Assembly: GCA_003635265.1 (NCBI GenBank)
Contig: PYIZ01000033.1
Span: 1 to 64,000 of the forward strand
DNA length: 64,000 bases
Direction: 5' to 3'
Origin: Candidatus Poribacteria bacterium
Lineage (GTDB): Bacteria; Poribacteria; WGA-4E; PCPOR2b
Positions 59,991-64,000 of this stretch are shown here, piece after piece. Each line of letters starts with the position of its first letter. The stretch's first letter is position 1. The notes under the pieces are model-generated. The model searched no databases. It saw only the letters and a program-made list of their open reading frames with translations, and was not told the origin of the DNA. The position numbers and the translations under genes are program-made.

Positions 59991-61415
59991 TTATATCCTG
60001 TTTCTTGCCAAGCGCCTAGTATCTGGCTTTGCACAGAGTTCAAAGACTAGCTGTTCTAAGATGCACTCTGGATCTAATTGACTGCTCTTGAGTTGTACAT
60101 CCGCCTCTAGTGTTTGCTCCAGTCCATGGATTAACTCGTCCGTACTAAAAAAGGGAATCGCTTGGATAACTTTATAGGCGGCATAAGGATTCTGCTTGAG
60201 AAGATTGACTTGCGCTGCAGTGGGAAGGTGATTGGACATCTTGTCAGCAAGCGGCTTGAAAACAGTATCTGCGAAACTTTGGTAATTCATTCGATCGACT
60301 GTCGGTTTTAGCTCACCTTGATCGACAAGCAGTTTTGCTTGGAGTGTGAGTCTGATTTGCCGTGCAATGAGCGCATTAACTTTGATCGGTGGTTCGCCGC
60401 TTTCTAGAACGCTGTGGAGACTGGACAACGCTTGCGGAACAGATCTTCTCCCAAGCGCGTCAGTAAGCGCGAAGATATTCTCAAAACTGCTCTGGGCGAT
60501 GACGGTTTCGATATCCCGCTCGTCAACGCGTGTCTTCTCCCCCACAAAAGCGATTATTTTTTCGATTGCTTCGGCAATTAAGTGCATGTCGTTTCCTGTT
60601 CGCCTTTGAAGGAGGTTAAAGGCACTGGGCGAAATCTTCTTTCCGAATGTTTCGAATTTTCTGGAAACACCTTGGTAGACTCGATCTTGCTGGCGCGATC
60701 TTCCGGGCTCTAGCGAGGCAAACGAGGCATATCTGCCGACACGACCAATCAATTTGACAAGCCGACTACGCCCATCAACGTTACCTTTGACAGTAAAGAT
60801 TAGAACACTCGTTTTGGGCAGCTCCCCGTCTAGCCACTCGATTAGGATTTCAGTATCATCAGCTGCACCCGATATGTGTTGAAAATCATCAATTTGAGAG
60901 GTAATTTGTGGCAAGTTGCGGAGAAATTCGAGGTCTTCAGCACTCAAACCTTCTTCGTTTTCCTCAATGAGATCACCGATGGTCTCCCTGTAATCGCTAG
61001 TCTCGTCAGCAATGTCCTGTGCTGAAACGCCCAAAACCTTGACCATCAGTGCGATTGCCTTGCGTGGATTTCCTTCTTCCGCGGCTTCAGCAGCACTTTG
61101 TATTATCTCCGGCGATGATGGTCCCTGCTGCCTCTTGAACACCGTGGCTTCGCTTACAACAACAACCCGCCAATCTGCCATCACTGGGTAAACCTCCACT
61201 GCACTGAGAATCTCGCGAACAGAGACTTCCGCGCCGTCAAGGTTCGTTAGATTAAAATCACGGGTTTCAGGCGATAGAAGATTTTCAAGCATCTGCTTGA
61301 GAGTGTTCTCTACTAGATACTGCTCTTCGCCGCATAGCAGATAGACGGGCCGAACCTTGCCGGCTTGCATTTCCTTAATGATGTTTGGGGTTGTGGATTG
61401 TGCTTGTTGTCTCAT
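59991..61415 (-). CDS. holA: DNA polymerase III subunit δ (HolA) with a large insertion
   Basis: A 474-residue clamp-loader δ subunit; typical δ has about 340 residues. The N-terminal AAA-like part (VYLLCGEEQYLVENTL) and the later VLIFTVKGNVDGRSRLV, YASFASLEPGR, RRTGNDMHLIAEAIEKI and the helical C-terminal collar are recognisable. Between TVFKR (about 95) and DDTEILIEWL (about 187) lie about 90 extra residues, acidic and helical (EENEEGLSAEDLEFL), with no motif I know. The insertion falls at the edge of the ATPase-like core, so it may be a lineage-specific interaction arm. It lies 204 bases from the PspB-like cluster. Confidence 0.82.
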   Translation of the reverse strand: MRQQAQSTTPNIIKEMQAGKVRPVYLLCGEEQYLVENTLKQMLENLLSPETRDFNLTNLDGAEVSVREILSAVEVYPVMADWRVVVVSEATVFKRQQGPSSPEIIQSAAEAAEEGNPRKAIALMVKVLGVSAQDIADETSDYRETIGDLIEENEEGLSAEDLEFLRNLPQITSQIDDFQHISGAADDTEILIEWLDGELPKTSVLIFTVKGNVDGRSRLVKLIGRVGRYASFASLEPGRSRQQDRVYQGVSRKFETFGKKISPSAFNLLQRRTGNDMHLIAEAIEKIIAFVGEKTRVDERDIETVIAQSSFENIFALTDALGRRSVPQALSSLHSVLESGEPPIKVNALIARQIRLTLQAKLLVDQGELKPTVDRMNYQSFADTVFKPLADKMSNHLPTAAQVNLLKQNPYAAYKVIQAIPFFSTDELIHGLEQTLEADVQLKSSQLDPECILEQLVFELCAKPDTRRLARNRI

Positions 61416-61555
61416 AGATGCTTGGACCTAATGCTGTGCAGGAAAAATGATGAAGGAGTGATGGTGCCCCGTTAGGAAGCACGGTTTGGTAGCTGTTTTG
61501 AGTTCCGGTCACATCGGAGAGAGTTGACAGGTTTTACAGCCTAATCGAAACACTG

Positions 61556-62452
61556 TCACGCACGGTTGGGAAATCTTAGAAACCGCTTCGCATTTTCACC
61601 CATGATGTCATCGTATTCGTCGTCCCGTAGATCCGGCAACAGTTCTTTGAGGAGGCCGGTGAGTTGACCGTAACCGGGGTCTTCCAAAATCCACGGAAAA
61701 TCGGTCGCCCACATCAGACGTTTTGCGCCAAAAAGATCGAGGATTCGCTGATGCCATCGGGCAAGATCCCGATACGGATATGCTTCATTGCTGAAAGCGT
61801 ATTGGCCTGATATATGCATCATTACATTTTCAAAACAGGCAAGCCGGTGGGTCGTGTGAAAGGCGGGATTATACTCGACTGTTTCAATCCGCGGGCGTCC
61901 CTTCGCATCCCACGAGAACTTGTCTTTGCCGGGACAGATACCGAGATGGTTCAGGACAATCCGAACTTGGGGAAAGGCGTCAATCAGATGCTGAAGCAGG
62001 TGTGCATCAATCGCGCGAGGATAGAGCCAAAGCACATAATCTTTCTCTGCGGCATGTTTCCAGATAGGGTAGGTTTTGATTTCCTTGATGTTAATCCGAG
62101 TAAATGGATCTCGCGGACCTCCAATCGAGGACAGCCGAAAACCGATAATCCCAGTTCCGTCTGTAAGTCTATCCATGTGATCTTCTGGCTCGGAAAGATT
62201 CGGCGGGACTAGTCCAATACCGAGGAAGCGGTCAGGATATGTTTTCAAACAGTGTAGCAGATAGGCGTGGTGTTTGATCTCAGTGCCGCCGGTCTGCACT
62301 AGCATTGCTTGGTCAATCCCGTTTGCTTCCATCTCAGCCAGTAGTTTTTCGGCTGTCTCTTCCCGATCAGGTGGACAGACTGGAGTCGGTTCTCTCGGAA
62401 ATTCAGCGGAAACCTTAGCGAAAACGTGGAGATGGGAATCTATTCGCGTCAT
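61556..62452 (-). CDS. Amidohydrolase 2 family metal-dependent hydrolase
   Basis: A 298-residue TIM-barrel amidohydrolase of the amidohydrolase-2 (aminocarboxymuconate-semialdehyde decarboxylase-like) family. Metal-binding candidates are the HxH motif H7-L-H9, His in LNHLG, and Asp in WATDFPW. Relatives hydrolyse lactones or decarboxylate. I use the second of two adjacent ATG codons, at 62452; the first, at 62455, lies too close to ggagga. Its start overlaps the stop codon of the phytanoyl-CoA dioxygenase gene upstream, so both are co-transcribed. Substrate unknown. Confidence 0.84.
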   Translation of the reverse strand: MTRIDSHLHVFAKVSAEFPREPTPVCPPDREETAEKLLAEMEANGIDQAMLVQTGGTEIKHHAYLLHCLKTYPDRFLGIGLVPPNLSEPEDHMDRLTDGTGIIGFRLSSIGGPRDPFTRINIKEIKTYPIWKHAAEKDYVLWLYPRAIDAHLLQHLIDAFPQVRIVLNHLGICPGKDKFSWDAKGRPRIETVEYNPAFHTTHRLACFENVMMHISGQYAFSNEAYPYRDLARWHQRILDLFGAKRLMWATDFPWILEDPGYGQLTGLLKELLPDLRDDEYDDIMGENAKRFLRFPNRA

Positions 62453-63168
62453 CATTCCTCCAAACAGAAAAGTTTACGCCGTTCTGGCGTCGTACAGAGG
62501 TGAGCGATAGAGGCAAATCGTTTTGGATCTACACGCCCCGACGTCCGTTTTTCGTAAATGAGGATGAGGGACTTTCGTGGTGTATCTGTGTGGTTGTCCA
62601 TAGCAGTATGCCAACCGTACGAGTTGAACATAATCGCGGTGCCTGCTTTCGCCGGAAATCGCTTGTGACCGGGCATTGCTGCTAGTCGTTGCGCTTTGGA
62701 GTAAGGTCCCGCGTCAGGCTTGTGGCTCCCCGGTACAAACGCAAATTCACCAGATTCAGGTTCGACATCGTTCACGTAAACTTGGACCTTGATATGCAGC
62801 GGATTGCTCTGTGGCACATCGGGGTGCCAACCGGTATAACAGACAGGTCCTGGTGGAACGGTACGGACCTGCGGTCCAAGCAAGATCAGATCATCGTCCG
62901 TAAATGCCATCAGACTGCCGTAATAGCTGGGATGATCTATTAGGTCTACGAAGATTTCATCCTTATCAAAAGGGTCGGGGATGTCGTAAAAGGACGCAGC
63001 CGCTTCACCCGCCTCTATGCGGTCTAGCCATGCGGGCTTGCACTTTTCTGCCCAATAATCAAAGACGTTTTGGAGGCGTTTCAACTCATCGCCCTGAATC
63101 GCATCTTCAAAGACAAGGTAACCCTTTTCTTCCCATTGTGTTGTTTGGGCTTCGGTGGGTCTGATCAT
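62452..63168 (-). CDS. Phytanoyl-CoA dioxygenase (PhyH) family protein
   Basis: A 238-residue Fe(II)/2-oxoglutarate dioxygenase. Iron ligands are H115 and D117 (GWHPDV) and H187 (GWHTAM), with R198 for 2-oxoglutarate. Length is normal for the family, unlike the 406-residue relative at 31912. aggagggac precedes the ATG. It is translationally coupled to the amidohydrolase gene (overlapping stop and start), suggesting that one enzyme hydroxylates and the other hydrolyses a common substrate. An aldo/keto reductase gene follows upstream of it on the same strand, 62 bases away. Confidence 0.87.
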   Translation of the reverse strand: MIRPTEAQTTQWEEKGYLVFEDAIQGDELKRLQNVFDYWAEKCKPAWLDRIEAGEAAASFYDIPDPFDKDEIFVDLIDHPSYYGSLMAFTDDDLILLGPQVRTVPPGPVCYTGWHPDVPQSNPLHIKVQVYVNDVEPESGEFAFVPGSHKPDAGPYSKAQRLAAMPGHKRFPAKAGTAIMFNSYGWHTAMDNHTDTPRKSLILIYEKRTSGRVDPKRFASIAHLCTTPERRKLFCLEE

Positions 63169-63230
63169 GGAGTCCCTCCTATTCTTGAATCAACATCAGA
63201 GTGGTGAAAGGTGCTTATACTTCTGTTTTT

Positions 63231-64000
63231 TCAAAAGTTGTTGATTGTTTCCATCTCTTCAGGCGTTAGCTCCCAATCAAACAGGTCAAGATTTTCCCTC
63301 AGATGGGGGTCAGAACTAGCTTTGGGAATCACAATCAAGCCTTTCTGCAGCAGCCATCGCAAGGCGACCTGCGCCGCTGTTTTTCCGTGTCTATTACCAA
63401 TCCCTCCCAAAACCGGATCGTCAATAATTTTACCAACTGCTAACGGACGATGAGCGGTCAGGGGCATTTGGAGTGCGTGACAGTGCTGCAGCAGGTCCTC
63501 GTGTTGACTGTGGGCGTGATATTCCACCTGATTGGTAGTGATAGGTGCCCGAGAAATTGCTCTCGCCTGATCTACCTGTTCAATACTAAAGTTGCTGATA
63601 CCGATACTTTTCGATTTGCCTGCGTCGTGTATCTCGTTGAATGCGGTCAAGGTTTCCTCCATCGGCACAGTCCCATCGCCGGGATGGTGAACTAGCAACA
63701 GATCTACATAATCAGTCTGCAAATCATCTAAACATTCATCAAACTGGGAGTGCACCTGATCGTACTTTAGGTGCGTGTGCCAAATCTTAGAGGTGATATA
63801 AAGTTCCTCCCTGACAGCACCAATCTCTCGCAACGCTTCCCCAATTTCCTTTTGATTGGCGTACATCCAAGCGGTGTCGATGTGATTATAACCGAGTTCA
63901 AGGGCTATCTTGACCACAGTTTTGCACTGTTCGTCCCGCAAGTTCCATGTGCCAAGTCCCAAAACAGGAATTTCATAGCCTGATATAAGTTGGACTGTAT
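63231..64000 (-). CDS. Aldo/keto reductase, N-terminus cut by the window end
   Basis: A partial gene reading through the right edge. The frame continues upstream past the internal TTG at 63962 as TVQLISGYEIPVLGLGTW, the usual aldo/keto reductase start, so only a few residues plus the start codon lie beyond 64000. The catalytic residues are visible: Asp and Tyr in HIDTAWMYANQ, Lys in YITSKIW, and His in LLLVHHPG. The C-terminal LIVIPKAS and DLFDWELTPEEME match the family. It lies upstream of the PhyH and amidohydrolase genes on the same strand, probably in one transcript. Substrate unknown. Confidence 0.84.
   Translation of the reverse strand, partial: TVQLISGYEIPVLGLGTWNLRDEQCKTVVKIALELGYNHIDTAWMYANQKEIGEALREIGAVREELYITSKIWHTHLKYDQVHSQFDECLDDLQTDYVDLLLVHHPGDGTVPMEETLTAFNEIHDAGKSKSIGISNFSIEQVDQARAISRAPITTNQVEYHAHSQHEDLLQHCHALQMPLTAHRPLAVGKIIDDPVLGGIGNRHGKTAAQVALRWLLQKGLIVIPKASSDPHLRENLDLFDWELTPEEMETINNF

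Noticed and set aside
1..64000. tRNA, rRNA, CRISPR, restriction-modification or toxin-antitoxin genes
   Set aside because: The intergenic regions were read for cloverleaf and rRNA-like patterns and gene products for defence families; none could be supported.

Overview
The window looks like chromosomal DNA of an uncultivated Gram-negative-type bacterium. A signal-peptide β-barrel protein, a lipoprotein, a periplasmic lytic transglycosylase and a secreted PQQ-type propeller all imply an outer membrane. Six mandelate racemase/muconate lactonizing (enolase superfamily) genes, six Gfo/Idh/MocA oxidoreductase genes, two phytanoyl-CoA dioxygenases, LamG and TPR proteins, together with many short palindromic intergenic repeats, resemble Candidatus Poribacteria and related sponge or sediment lineages. 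That placement is inference from gene content; no rRNA or tRNA gene was found.

Layout. 1-1057: an IS5-family insertion sequence (left end outside the window), degenerate direct repeats and a strong terminator. 1106-13874: a catabolic region with four enolase-superfamily enzymes, a 2-hydroxyacid dehydrogenase, an aldo/keto reductase, a TauD-type dioxygenase, a zinc alcohol dehydrogenase, a Gfo/Idh/MocA protein and a xylose-isomerase-like protein. 13957-20280: envelope proteins on the minus strand (lytic transglycosylase with repeats, metalloprotease-TPR fusion, lipoprotein, β-barrel). 20370-31714: a MITE, a sodium/solute symporter, further sugar-type enzymes, a lipid kinase, a PQQ-like propeller, an exopolyphosphatase and a membrane metalloprotease-TPR protein. 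31912-41541: a minus-strand catabolic block (PhyH, VOC, two Gfo/Idh/MocA, cupin, a flavin monooxygenase/reductase/SDR/Rieske set and a galactonate dehydratase-like enzyme). 41660-46209: glpK transcribed with a histidine kinase and an NtrC-type regulator. 46430-58353: mixed genes (CocE-type hydrolase, CBS membrane protein, rimI, secreted SAM hydrolase-like protein, LamG, PEP-synthase/rifampicin-phosphotransferase-like enzyme, nadA, cold-shock protein). 58654-61415: four paralogous PspB-like mini membrane proteins next to an enlarged holA. 61556-64000: amidohydrolase, PhyH and an aldo/keto reductase cut by the window end.

How it works together. The dehydratases (acid sugars to 2-keto-3-deoxy acids), NAD(P)-dependent oxidoreductases, the isomerase-like barrel and the symporter fit uptake and stepwise breakdown of varied sugar acids and modified sugars. 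The oxygenases would add oxidative removal of substituents. No CRISPR array, restriction system, prophage or classical secondary-metabolite synthase was found. The least expected signals are the PspB-like paralogue cluster, a family of hairpins with a constant GAT...ATC tip but different self-complementary arms (one nested inside another repeat), and several enzymes that depart from family consensus at key residues.
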